Source: Sphingopyxis panaciterrulae
Lineage (GTDB): Bacteria; Pseudomonadota; Alphaproteobacteria; Sphingomonadales; Sphingomonadaceae
Direction: 5' to 3'
DNA: 64,000 bases
Assembly: GCF_014199295.1 (NCBI RefSeq)
Contig: NZ_JACIJH010000016.1
Coordinates: 1-64,000, forward strand
Numbering within the stretch: position 1 is the stretch's first letter; each line of letters begins with the position of its first letter. The notes beneath the pieces were generated by a model, which was not told where the DNA came from, searched no databases, and saw only the letters and a list, made by a program, of their open reading frames with translations. The position numbers and the translations under genes were made by a program. Below, in pieces: positions 9,042 to 16,282 of the stretch.

Positions 9042-9052
9042 CATAATTTATG
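9042..9052. promoter_or_regulatory. Putative operator, copy 3 (CATAATTTATG)
   Basis: Perfect palindrome CATAA-T-TTATG, 149 bases upstream of the MarR start. A TATGAT on the minus strand overlaps it and could be the -10 box of the marR promoter, which would fit autoregulation. The rest of 8894-9139 shows no gene. Confidence 0.5.
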
Positions 9053-9139
9053 TGGTGGGCGCAATATCTCGATCCCCTGGCGGCGAGGCCCCGACACGCC
9101 TTGGTGGTCAATGCCAGCCTGGCGCGCGCCGCAAGCTTC

Positions 9140-9343
9140 TCAGGAGTCGCCATCGCGCGTCCCGCCGAAGACCAGGTGCCCAATGACCCGCTCGGACAGC
9201 AGCCCGGACCATGCTACGAGAGCGCTTCGCCGCGCCTCATAGTGCTCGGACTTGTTATAAACCCTCATGATCTTGGAGGTGGTAGTGGTCGCGACGTGAT
9301 TGAGAATGCGGTCCGCGACATGTGGTCGTGATCTGCCTCCTTC
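9140..9343 (-). pseudogene. C-terminal remnant of a tyrosine integrase
   Basis: The minus-strand frame ending at 9140 reads RPHVADRILNHV, then IMRVYNKSEHYEARR, then SALVAWSGLL. This is the usual end of a phage-type integrase, with the active-site His region, the Tyr nucleophile and a closing helix. Everything upstream of it is missing: the match stops where the IS3-type element begins at 9344. The N-terminal and central catalytic parts are not found on the other side of the element. It is a relic of an earlier integration event. Confidence 0.6.
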
Positions 9344-9392
9344 TGAGTGGTCCAAAATTGATGATATTTTTGGATTACGAAGGAGACAAGGA

Positions 9393-9671
9393 ATGCCGAG
9401 CAAGAAGCATCGCGCCGAAGAGATTATCGGCAAGCTGCGTGAAGCGGAGGTTTTGCTGGCGCAGGGGGCGACAGCGGCGGAAGCCTGCCGTCGGATCGCG
9501 GTCAGCGAGCAAACCTACTATTGGTGGCGCAAGGAATATGGCGGTCTGAAGACCGATCAGGCACGTCGGATGAAGAATCTGGAGAAGGAGAATGCGCGGC
9601 TTCGTCGTGCGATCTCGGACCTGACGCTGGACAAGCCGATCCTGCAGGAGGCTGCCCAGGGAAACTTCTGA
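9393..9671 (+). CDS. IS3-family transposase OrfA
   Basis: 92-residue helix-turn-helix protein of IS3 elements. IIGKLREAEVLLAQG and CRRIAVSEQTYYWWRKEYGG form the DNA-binding part; a leucine-zipper-like MKNLEKENARLRRAISDLTL follows; the end EAAQGNF is the standard terminus before OrfB. The ATG at 9393 follows AAGGAGACAAGG. It normally works as an OrfAB fusion made by -1 frameshifting; here OrfB is truncated. Confidence 0.85.
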   Translation: MPSKKHRAEEIIGKLREAEVLLAQGATAAEACRRIAVSEQTYYWWRKEYGGLKTDQARRMKNLEKENARLRRAISDLTLDKPILQEAAQGNF

Positions 9672-9967
9672 GCCCCGCGCGCCGACGGCGCTGTATCGAT
9701 CACATCAGAATGATGATGCCGGTGTCCGAGCGGCGGCTGTGCCGTGTGCTCGGGCAGCACCGATCGACGCAGCGCAAGGCGCCCCGCGGGGCGGATGACG
9801 AAGCGGCTCTCACCGAGGATATCATCGCGCTGGCGCGGCAATATGGTTGCTATGGCTATCGCCGGGTGACGGCGTTGCTGCGTGATGCGGGGTGGCATGT
9901 GAACCGCAAGCGGGTCGAGCGCATCTGGCGCCGCGAGGGGCTGAAGGTGCCGCAAAGACAGCCGAAT
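9659..9967 (+). pseudogene. Truncated IS3-family transposase OrfB
   Basis: Shifted one frame from OrfA and overlapping its end. It shows the usual start (GKLLSPARRRRCIDHI), the segment PVSERRLCRVLGQHRSTQR, and YGCYGYRRVTALLRDAGW, and stops being recognisable after LKVPQRQP. The integrase-like catalytic core with its DDE residues should follow but is replaced by the element's right end about 20 bases on. Confidence 0.75.
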
Positions 9968-9993
9968 GCACTAACAGTCCGCACGGACCACTC

Positions 9994-10279
9994 GGTGGGG
10001 GCCGGTCACGAGCGCCCTGTCCTCGGCGCTATATTCGATTTGTCGATGCCGTCTCACCATGTCCCTCACCCTCGCGCGCGAGGATGATTCACAATTTGGA
10101 CAGGCGCAAGATGGGTCGTGGCGGGCCTGTTCGGGTGCCGTTTCTGCTGTCGGCCGCGCCGTTCAGCCTTGCAGCACGGCGGCTTTTTACCACTTTTCAG
10201 CAGCGCGATCAGACCGCCTGCGCAAGCTCGTCGTGCCGGTAGGACGAGGTAATCGCACCGCCAAAGGAAGAGGCGAGCG
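9994..10279. other. Intergenic stretch without a recognised gene
   Basis: 286 bases between the IS right end and the integrase stop. Open frames exist on both strands but none has a ribosome site, a known motif or convincing composition. It is probably leftover mobile-element sequence. Confidence 0.5.
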
Positions 10280-11506
10280 CTAATCTGCCTCGCCCCCCGC
10301 CAATGACGTGACATTGCCTGTGCCAGCGATCCCACCCGAGCAAAAGCGTCCCCATGCAGTCATCAACTTCACGCGCGCGCCTGGCTTATCGGGGGTGCCA
10401 AGATAGGTGGTGCGGCGATAGGCGGCCTGCACCGCGTCCGGCGTCTTGTGGGCCAATGCGGCCTCGACCACCACGTCGGCAAAGCCCTCGTTCGCCGCCC
10501 AATCGGTGAAGGCGGAACGGAAACCGTGGACGTGATATGGCTCGCTCATGTCGCGCAGCACTTTCAATAGCGTCATGTCCGACATCGGCTTGCCAGCCAT
10601 ACCGGGGAACACGACATCGCTCTCCGCCATCCTGAACGCCGCCACCTTCGCCAGTACCACCAGAGCGGCGTCGGAGAGCGGCACCATGTGCGCCTTATTC
10701 CGCTTCATGTGATCGGCGGGGATCGTCCATAGGCGCGCTTCAAGGTCAAATTCGGCCCATGTGGCAAGCCGGACCTCTTGCGAACGAACAGCGGTCAGAA
10801 TGAGCAGTTCCAGCGCCAGTCGCCCAAACGACGGCTTACACTGCAACGCCACCATGAAGGCAGGCACGGCGACATAGGGCATGGCCTTGCGATTCGCGCG
10901 TTCCTTCACCTGCCGGGGCAGGCCGCGCCCGGCTTTCAGGCTGCCGTTGCCCGATGGGGCTTCGCTGGAACGCCAGCCCTTCGCGTGAGCGTAGTCAAGC
11001 ACCGCGCATATCCGATTGCGGACCTGGCGCGCAGTTTCGGGAATCTCCTGCCAGATCGGCGTCAGCACCGCGATAATGTCGGGCGAGCCGATTCCGCCCG
11101 TCGGAACGTCACCTAGTTTCGCGAAGGCGTGGTTTTCCAGACTGGCGAGCCACTGGCGGGCATAGATGGGGCTTTTCCAGCCCGCCTTATTCTCGGCATG
11201 ATATTGGCGCGCGGCCTCACGAAACGTCACCTTCGCGGCGGCCTCGTCCTTCTTTTCAGCCAGAACGTCACGCCGTTCCACCTTTACCGCCTTACGCAAC
11301 TCTCTCGATTTCTCGCGGGCTTCCGCCAACGTCAGCAGCTTGGCGCTGCCCAACCCGATATCATGGCGCTTACCATCGCGCTGCAAGCGGAGGAACCAAG
11401 AAGCTCCGCCCCGCTTGTCCACCTTCAAAAACAGCCCTTCGCCGTCCTGATAAGTTCCGGGATTCGCCAAAGCGGCCTTGACCGCAATCGCTGTGAGTTT
11501 CCCCAT
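10280..11506 (-). CDS. Tyrosine-type site-specific integrase (P4 type)
   Basis: 408-residue island integrase. The N-terminal arm-binding domain (LTAIAVKAALANPGTYQDGEG then GLFLKV and SWFLRLQRDGKRHDIGLG) is the DUF4102-like form of P4-type enzymes. The catalytic set is visible: Arg in TAVRSQEVRLATW, His-x-x-Arg in HGFRSAFTDW, His in ALAHK, and the Tyr nucleophile in AAYRRTTYL. The frame is open 33 codons further upstream, through the CCCCCACA repeats, but ATG 11506 starts the conserved domain. Its 5' end lies about 200 bases from the 3' end of tRNA-Tyr, the classic place for an island integrase. It looks intact. Confidence 0.9.
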   Translation of the reverse strand: MGKLTAIAVKAALANPGTYQDGEGLFLKVDKRGGASWFLRLQRDGKRHDIGLGSAKLLTLAEAREKSRELRKAVKVERRDVLAEKKDEAAAKVTFREAARQYHAENKAGWKSPIYARQWLASLENHAFAKLGDVPTGGIGSPDIIAVLTPIWQEIPETARQVRNRICAVLDYAHAKGWRSSEAPSGNGSLKAGRGLPRQVKERANRKAMPYVAVPAFMVALQCKPSFGRLALELLILTAVRSQEVRLATWAEFDLEARLWTIPADHMKRNKAHMVPLSDAALVVLAKVAAFRMAESDVVFPGMAGKPMSDMTLLKVLRDMSEPYHVHGFRSAFTDWAANEGFADVVVEAALAHKTPDAVQAAYRRTTYLGTPDKPGARVKLMTAWGRFCSGGIAGTGNVTSLAGGEAD

Positions 11507-11511
11507 CGCGC

Positions 11512-11593
11512 TTCCCCCACATTCTTCCCCCACATTTTGAGGGGCAAAGTGTGGGGGTAAGAAAATCTTCCCCCACATTCCCCCCACACTTTT
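11512..11593. repeat. Short-repeat array just upstream of the integrase
   Basis: TTCCCCCACATT occurs at 11512-11523, 11525-11536 and 11568-11579. A close variant (TTCCCCCCACACTT) starts at 11579, and one inverted copy (GTGTGGGGG) lies at about 11549-11557. Spaced direct copies beside an integrase gene and a tRNA are typical of arm-type integrase or excisionase sites; repressor sites are an alternative. Confidence 0.65.
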
Positions 11594-11702
11594 CTTCGGC
11601 TGCACACGAACGGCGCCGGACGCGGGGGGACGGATTTGGCGATTATACGCTAGGTTTTCTGCGATTTCTAGGGATTTCAGCGGATGCCCTCGGAAGGGAG
11701 GG

Positions 11703-11789
11703 TGGTGGACAGGGCTGGATTCGAACCAGCGTACGGGAAACCCGGGCAGATTTACAGTCTGCTGCCTTTAACCACTCGGCCACCTGTCC
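11703..11789 (-). tRNA. tRNA-Tyr (anticodon GTA)
   Basis: Read on the minus strand: acceptor arms GGACAGG and CCTGTCC pair exactly, the D-arm is TGGCCGAGTGGTTAAAGG, the anticodon loop is CTGTAAA, a long variable arm follows, the T-arm contains GGTTCGAATCC, and CCA is encoded. The long variable arm and GTA anticodon identify tyrosine. It probably serves as the island attachment site, since the integrase lies just past its 3' end. Confidence 0.95.
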
Positions 11790-11867
11790 ATGGGGTCCGC
11801 GTTGGGAAGCGGTCCAATGGCGAAACGGTGCTTGCCTGTCAATGGCAGTCATGGGAAAGGCGCGCGC

Positions 11868-12635
11868 ATGAGGCAATTTTCCCGTCATCGCCGCCCGCAG
11901 GGCCAGAACCAGCGCGGCCAGGGCATCCGTTTCTGGGGCCGCCACGCCGTGCTCGCGGCGCTTGCCAACCCCGAACGGCGCGTCAAGCGCATCTGGGGGA
12001 CGCGCGAGGCGCTGTCCCAGTTCGACCTGCCGCCGGTGGTGCCGATCAGCTATGCCGACGTCGCCGATCTCGCGCGCCTCGTCGCGCGCGATGCGCCGCA
12101 TCAGGGGCTGGTAATCGAGGTCGATCCGCTCGACGGGCTGTTCCTCGGCGATATCCTGCAGGAAGAGGATGGCGCGGGAAGCAAGCGGCCGATCGTCGTC
12201 CTGGACCAGGTCACCGACCCGCACAATATCGGCGCGGTGCTGCGCTCGGCGGCGGCGTTCGACGCCGCCGCGATCGTCACCCAGGATCGGCACAGCCCGC
12301 CCGAGAGCGGGGTCATCGCACGCTCGGCCTCGGGCGCGCTCGAAACCGTGCCTTGGGTGCGCGTCGTCAACCTGTCGCGTGCGCTGGAGGAAATCGCCGA
12401 GGCGCAATATTGGCGCATCGGCCTGACCGGCGATACCGAAACGACGCTGGGCGAAACACTCGACGACAGCAAGGTCGCGCTCGTCCTCGGCTCCGAGGGC
12501 GACGGGATGCGCCACAATGTCATGGAGCATTGCGACGTCCTCGCGCGGCTGCCGATTTCGCCGCGGATGGAAAGCCTCAACATCTCGAACGCCGCGGCAA
12601 TCGCGCTCTATGCGGTCGCGACGGCCGGCCGATAA
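11868..12635 (+). CDS. rlmB: 23S rRNA (guanosine-2'-O)-methyltransferase RlmB / TrmH family
   Basis: 255-residue SPOUT methyltransferase that 2'-O-methylates a guanosine in 23S rRNA. A small substrate-binding domain comes first (IRFWGRHAVLAALANPERR). The knot domain has the three family motifs: LDQVTDPHNIGAVLRSA, SEGDGMRHN and ISPRMESLNISNAAAI. The ATG at 11868 follows GGGAAAGG; the frame is open upstream but the conserved part starts here. It is a core gene and marks the chromosomal side of the tRNA-Tyr boundary. SpoU-family members are similar, so the exact target is inferred from the domain layout. Confidence 0.85.
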   Translation: MRQFSRHRRPQGQNQRGQGIRFWGRHAVLAALANPERRVKRIWGTREALSQFDLPPVVPISYADVADLARLVARDAPHQGLVIEVDPLDGLFLGDILQEEDGAGSKRPIVVLDQVTDPHNIGAVLRSAAAFDAAAIVTQDRHSPPESGVIARSASGALETVPWVRVVNLSRALEEIAEAQYWRIGLTGDTETTLGETLDDSKVALVLGSEGDGMRHNVMEHCDVLARLPISPRMESLNISNAAAIALYAVATAGR

Positions 12636-12642
12636 CAATTAA

Positions 12643-12720
12643 CGTCGCCCCTGCGAAGGCAGGGGCCGCTGGAAACTTGGCGCAAGGCGGGCTGCGGCCC
12701 CCGCCTGCGCGGGGGCGACG
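12643..12720. repeat. Inverted repeat between convergent rlmB and ferredoxin genes
   Basis: CGTCGCCCCTGCGAAGGCAG begins the element and CCTGCGCGGGGGCGACG ends it, as imperfect complementary arms around a GC-rich centre. It probably acts as a bidirectional transcription stop. Confidence 0.5.
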
Positions 12721-12726
12721 CGCGGA

Positions 12727-13044
12727 TCAATCCTCTTCGGCGATCCGCACCTTCAGCCCGTCTAGCGCGTCGCTGAACGGAATCTGGCAAGACAGGCGCG
12801 AATTTTCGTCGCGGTCGCTGGTCGAATCGAGCAGGTCGTTCTCGTCCTCGCTCATCGCGGGGATCGCGTCGGCGTTTCCGACCTCGACATGGACGTGGCA
12901 GGTCGCGCACGAGCAGCAGCCGCCGCACAGCGCGAGCAACTCGTCGAACCCCGCATCGCGGATATTCTCCATCACGGTCAGGCTGGTGTCGCCTTCGATC
13001 TCATGCTCGGTCCCGTCGCGCGTCACCACAATCAGCTTGGCCAT
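12727..13044 (-). CDS. [2Fe-2S] ferredoxin, adrenodoxin type
   Basis: 105-residue soluble electron carrier. Cluster ligands follow the C-x5-C-x2-C pattern in [15 protein letters not shown] with the fourth cysteine in RLSCQIPF. Acidic stretches around them ([19 protein letters not shown]) are the usual docking surface of the vertebrate-type or Isc/P450 ferredoxins. The ATG at 13044 has GGGGA seven bases ahead; two further ATGs lie two and four codons upstream. It stands alone. It could serve P450 or Fe-S assembly partners; nothing here ties it to the Rieske oxygenase across the tRNA. Confidence 0.88.
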   Translation of the reverse strand: MAKLIVVTRDGTEHEIEGDTSLTVMENIRDAGFDELLALCGGCCSCATCHVHVEVGNADAIPAMSEDENDLLDSTSDRDENSRLSCQIPFSDALDGLKVRIAEED

Positions 13045-13147
13045 GCTCATCCCCATATCGTTCGATTCGCATGGGGCTATGTCGTGCGTTGCGCGGCAAA
13101 TCAAGCGTTGCTAAGGAAAGATCAGTGGAACAAAAAGGGAATATCCG

Positions 13148-13765
13148 ATGGGTCTGAGCCAGGAGCAGCTAAACAGGGGAATCGATGCGCTCGCGGGGAT
13201 CGAGACCGGTTTCGCCCGTGCGCTGGCGGGGGTGGGCTATCCCGAACCGCGCATCCGCGAGCCGGGATACACGACGCTGCTGCGCACGATCGTCGGACAG
13301 CAGGTCAGCGTAGCCGCGGCCAATTCGATCTGGAACAAGCTGGAGGCCGCATTCGGCTCCGGCTGTCCGGCCGAGGTCATGGCGGCGGCGGAATTCGACG
13401 CGCTGCGCGCCTGCGGCCTGTCGGGACAGAAGCAGAGCTATGCGAAGAGCCTCGCGCAGCTCGTCCTCGACGGCGAGCTCGACTTTACCGCTCTCCCCGC
13501 CGACGACGAGGACGCGATCGCGCTGCTCACCAAGGTCAAGGGCATCGGCCGCTGGTCGGCCGAAATCTATCTGCTCTTCGCCGAGGGGCGCCCCGACGTC
13601 TGGCCCGCGGGCGACCTGGCGGTGCAGGAGGCGGTCGGCCGCATCCTCGGCCTCGACACGCGACCGAGCGAAAAAACGGTGCGTCAGCTTGCCGAACCCT
13701 GGCGCCCCCATCGCGGCGCCGCGGCGATCTTCAGCTGGCATTGCTATAATATGGATGTGATCTGA
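13148..13765 (+). CDS. DNA-3-methyladenine glycosylase, AlkA-like (HhH-GPD)
   Basis: 205-residue base-excision repair glycosylase for alkylated bases. The helix-hairpin-helix with its Gly/Pro-Asp loop is visible: LLTKVKGIGRWSAEIYLL, then WPAGDLAVQEAV, whose Asp is the catalytic acid. The N-terminal TTLLRTIVGQQVSVAAAN is conserved in the family. No iron-sulphur cysteines are present, which separates it from endonuclease III. It is shorter than E. coli AlkA because it lacks the N-terminal TBP-like domain. It is divergent from the ferredoxin gene. Confidence 0.88.
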   Translation: MGLSQEQLNRGIDALAGIETGFARALAGVGYPEPRIREPGYTTLLRTIVGQQVSVAAANSIWNKLEAAFGSGCPAEVMAAAEFDALRACGLSGQKQSYAKSLAQLVLDGELDFTALPADDEDAIALLTKVKGIGRWSAEIYLLFAEGRPDVWPAGDLAVQEAVGRILGLDTRPSEKTVRQLAEPWRPHRGAAAIFSWHCYNMDVI

Positions 13766-13826
13766 CGGCGGGCCGCCGCCCGCGGCTCACGCAAAGGCGT
13801 AAAGAAGAAGAGCCGCCACATAATGC

Positions 13827-13906
13827 CGTTCGCCCTGAGCTTGTCGAAGGGCCGTTCTTCCCTTCAAACGACGGAAGGCCGGTGCTCCGACAAGCTCCGC
13901 GAACGG
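13827..13906. repeat. Intergenic palindromic repeat, family A (CTGAGCTTGTCGAAGG)
   Basis: CGTTCGCCCTGAGCTTGTCG with a degenerate inverse arm (GACAAGCTCCGCGAACGG) downstream. The same core recurs at about 19488, 21100, 23436, 28049 and 39943. Confidence 0.7.
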
Positions 13907-13954
13907 ATTCGAACTGAAGTTTTCTTTGCGCCTTCGCGTCTTTGCATGAGACAG

Positions 13955-13986
13955 AAAAAAGCCGGGCGGAGCATCCTCCACCCGGC
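13955..13986 (-). terminator. Intrinsic terminator of the trigger factor gene
   Basis: On the minus strand, GCCGGGTGGAG and CTCCGCCCGGC pair around a short loop, followed by six T residues. It lies 30 bases beyond the stop codon. Confidence 0.85.
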
Positions 13987-14015
13987 CTTTCGATCCATTC
14001 GCCAAGCGAAGAGGC

Positions 14016-15608
14016 TTATTTCTTCGCCGCCGCCTTCTTGGCCGGAGCCTTCTTCGCCGCAGGCTTCTCGTCCGCAGCCTTTGCCGGCGCGGCCTTCTTC
14101 GCCGCGGGCTTGTCCTCGGCCTTCGCCGCGGCAGCCTTCTTCGCCGGAGCCTTCTTGGGCTCGGCCTTTTCTTCCTTCACCGCCTCTTTCTTGGCGGCCG
14201 GTTTTTTCGCCGTGGCCTTCTTCGCCGGTTTGTGATCGTGGCCATGGTCGTGTCCGCAGCCGGGGCCGTGGACATGATCGTCGTCGGCCTCGATCGCGGC
14301 TTCCAGTTCCTCACGAGTCACTTCGCGGTCGCTGATCTCGGCCTTGTCGAACAGGAAGTCGACGACCTTGTCCTCATAGAGCGGGGCGCGAAGCTGCGCG
14401 GCGGCGAGCGCATCCTGCTGGACATATTCGACGAAACGCTGACGGTCCTCGGGGCGATACTGCTGTGCCGCCTGCATGATGAGGCGCTGCATTTCCTGCG
14501 GGCTGACCTGCACGCCATGCGCCTGGCCGATCTCGGAGAGGAGCAGGCCCAGGCGGACGCGGCGCACCGCGATGGCGTGATATTCGTCGCGATCCTTTTC
14601 GAGCTCGGCCTTCGCCGCCTCGGGATCTTCCTCGTGGCTCGCTTCATGTTCGAGCTGCTGCCAGATCTGGCCGAACTCGGCCTCGACCATCGTCGGGGGC
14701 ACCTCGAAGTCGTGCGACGCGGCGAGCTGATCGAGCAGCTTGCGCTTCATATAGGTGCGCGTCAGCCCGTTGTGCTCCTGCTCGACCTGATCCTTCATCA
14801 GCTCCTTGAGCTTGTCGAGGCTCTCGAGACCGAGCGATTTCGCGAATTCATCGTCGATCTTGGTCTCGCCCGGCACCTTCACCTGTTTGACGGTGACCGC
14901 GAATTCGGCGGGCTTGCCCTTCAGATTTTCGACCGGGTAATCCTCGGGGAACGCGACCTTCAGGGTCTTTTCATCGCCGGTCTTCACGCCGACAAGCTGG
15001 TCCTCGAAACCGGGGATGAGCTGGCCCGACCCGATCTCGACCGCCATGTCCTCGCCGGTGCCGCCGTCGAAGGGGGTGCCGTCGACGCTGCCCGCGAAGT
15101 CGATGATGACCTGATCGCCGGCCGCCGCCTTCTTCGTCTTCGGCGCATCTTCGAAGCGCTTCATCTGCGCGGCGAATTCGTCGATCTTCGCCATCACCGC
15201 CGCATCGCCAGCGGCAACGGTCAGCCGCTCGAGCTTGAGGCCGTCGATCGAGGGCGCCGCGATTTCGGGCAGCACCTCGAGCGCCACGGTGATCTCGGCA
15301 TCCTTGCCGCGCGCATAGTCGTCGCCCAGGGTAACCGCGGGCTGCAGCGCGGGGCGCAGCTTTTCCTTGGTCATCAGGTCCTTGACGCCCTGATCGATCG
15401 CCTTGTTGAGCGCGTCGGCCGACAGCGCCTCGCCGTGCATCTTGCGGATCAGATTCGGCGGCACCTTGCCGGGGCGAAAGCCGGGCATCCGCACCGACGG
15501 CGCAACGGCCTTCACTTCCTCGTCAACCCGCGCGTCGATGTCCTTCGCGGTGATGGTCAGGCGATATTCGCGCTTCAGGCCTTCGTTCAGCGTTTCAACG
15601 GTCTTCAT
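14016..15608 (-). CDS. tig: Trigger factor (ribosome-associated chaperone) with extended C-terminal tail
   Basis: 530 residues against roughly 430-450 in most bacteria. The ribosome-binding domain contains the signature PGFRPGKVPPNLI. A PPIase domain (GDQVIIDFAGSVDGTPFDGG) and the chaperone domain follow to about residue 440. The remaining ~85 residues are unusual. A histidine-rich patch (DDDHVHGPGCGHDHGHDH) is followed by PAKKA-type Lys/Ala/Pro repeats like those of histone H1 or bacterial AlgP-type proteins. The tail could bind metal or nucleic acid, or hold the protein to the ribosome; none of this is shown. A strong terminator follows, and the gene appears monocistronic. Confidence 0.95.
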   Translation of the reverse strand: MKTVETLNEGLKREYRLTITAKDIDARVDEEVKAVAPSVRMPGFRPGKVPPNLIRKMHGEALSADALNKAIDQGVKDLMTKEKLRPALQPAVTLGDDYARGKDAEITVALEVLPEIAAPSIDGLKLERLTVAAGDAAVMAKIDEFAAQMKRFEDAPKTKKAAAGDQVIIDFAGSVDGTPFDGGTGEDMAVEIGSGQLIPGFEDQLVGVKTGDEKTLKVAFPEDYPVENLKGKPAEFAVTVKQVKVPGETKIDDEFAKSLGLESLDKLKELMKDQVEQEHNGLTRTYMKRKLLDQLAASHDFEVPPTMVEAEFGQIWQQLEHEASHEEDPEAAKAELEKDRDEYHAIAVRRVRLGLLLSEIGQAHGVQVSPQEMQRLIMQAAQQYRPEDRQRFVEYVQQDALAAAQLRAPLYEDKVVDFLFDKAEISDREVTREELEAAIEADDDHVHGPGCGHDHGHDHKPAKKATAKKPAAKKEAVKEEKAEPKKAPAKKAAAAKAEDKPAAKKAAPAKAADEKPAAKKAPAKKAAAKK

Positions 15609-15665
15609 TGCCTTGGTCTAGTCCTTGCTCAAAATCTCGTAACGTCCCGGCCTGCGCGGGCGGAT

Positions 15666-15750
15666 TGGTGCGGGCGAAGGGACTCGAACCCCCACATCTT
15701 GCGATACTGGTACCTAAAACCAGCGCGTCTACCAATTCCGCCACGCCCGC
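15666..15750 (-). tRNA. tRNA-Leu (anticodon TAG)
   Basis: Minus-strand reading: acceptor GCGGGCG pairs with CGCCCGC; the D-arm is TGGCGGAATTGGTAGACGC; the anticodon loop is TTTAGGT; a long variable arm follows; the T-arm has GGTTCGAGTCC; CCA is encoded. The long variable arm with TAG indicates leucine. It lies 58 bases upstream of trigger factor on the same strand. Confidence 0.95.
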
Positions 15751-15917
15751 TCAGAGCTGTCGGCCGGGTGCACAAAGTCATGCGCTAGTGCCGCGCACGC
15801 CCGTGCGGGCCGGGCGGCGCTATAGCAGACGGACAGCCGAGGGCAAGGGCGAACGCCGCGATAGCCGGCGCGCCGGAACGGCGGGCGCGGCGGGGCGTTG
15901 ATCGGACAAGGAGAGTT

Positions 15918-16121
15918 ATGATGGCCGATCCCTATCCCAAACCCAAACCCGACAAGATCGAGCCGCAATCGCCGCCCGAACGGCCGACGCCGCCGATGCC
16001 GCAGGAAGACCCTGCCGGCCAGCCGCCCGAGGTCCCCGGTCACCCCGGCGGCGGCGATACCGACGAACCCGGCCGCGGTCCCGACGAACTGCCGCTTGCC
16101 CTCTCGTCACCCCGGACTTGA
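15918..16121 (+). CDS. Small proline-rich protein of unknown function
   Basis: 67 residues, about a third of them proline, beginning MADPYPKPKPDKIEPQ after one extra Met. GACAAGGAGAGTT precedes the ATG, a strong ribosome site. No membrane segment or signal peptide; the protein should be unstructured and acidic. The last few codons run into the family B repeat at 16105, which supplies the stop codon, so the original C-terminus may have been longer or different. No function can be assigned. Confidence 0.6.
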   Translation: MMADPYPKPKPDKIEPQSPPERPTPPMPQEDPAGQPPEVPGHPGGGDTDEPGRGPDELPLALSSPRT

Positions 16122-16180
16122 TCCGGGGTCGCGCTCAGCAACGCCGGAAAGCGGGACCCCGGATCAAGTCCGGGGTGACG
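16105..16180. repeat. Intergenic palindromic repeat, family B (CACCCCGGACTTGATCCGGGG)
   Basis: Two facing copies, CACCCCGGACTTGATCCGGG and CCCGGATCAAGTCCGGGGTG, around a 25-base centre. Relatives lie at 19553, 35958 and 63047, with a worn copy near 43347. Confidence 0.75.
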
Positions 16181-16282
16181 ACTGAGGGTTATGGAGGAGG
16201 CGGTCGCCAAATAGTTGCAAAGAGAGACTTGACCTTTTCCCCTCTTCCCCGCCACGGCGTTGGACGAGGGAGAGAGAAACAC

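Larger units (their letters stand above)
9344..9993 (+). mobile_element. IS3-type insertion sequence, internally deleted
   Basis: Left end GAGTGGTCC (9345-9353) and right end GGACCACTC (9985-9993) are exact inverted copies. Between them lie an intact orfA and only the first third of orfB. The DDE catalytic domain is absent, so the element is about 650 bases instead of the usual 1.2-1.5 kb and cannot move by itself. The left end abuts the integrase remnant. No clear target duplication is seen, so the ends are approximate. Confidence 0.65.

Noticed and set aside
8917..9183. 88-codon minus-strand frame upstream of marR
   Set aside because: It overlaps the operator region and the integrase remnant in another frame and shows no motif.
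10066..10335. 89-codon minus-strand frame near the integrase
   Set aside because: Cys/Arg/Lys-rich low-information sequence that overlaps the integrase stop; no ribosome site or family.
11512..11593. CRISPR array
   Set aside because: The repeats are only 12 bases, unevenly spaced, partly inverted, and there are no cas genes.
12727..13044. Ferredoxin as electron donor for the Rieske oxygenase
   Set aside because: It lies beyond the tRNA-Tyr boundary among core genes and is of the adrenodoxin type, so linkage to the island enzyme is unsupported.
14232..15788. Long open frame opposite trigger factor (518 codons)
   Set aside because: It is a high-GC antisense shadow: Leu/Arg/His-rich, no motif, and trigger factor on the other strand is certain.
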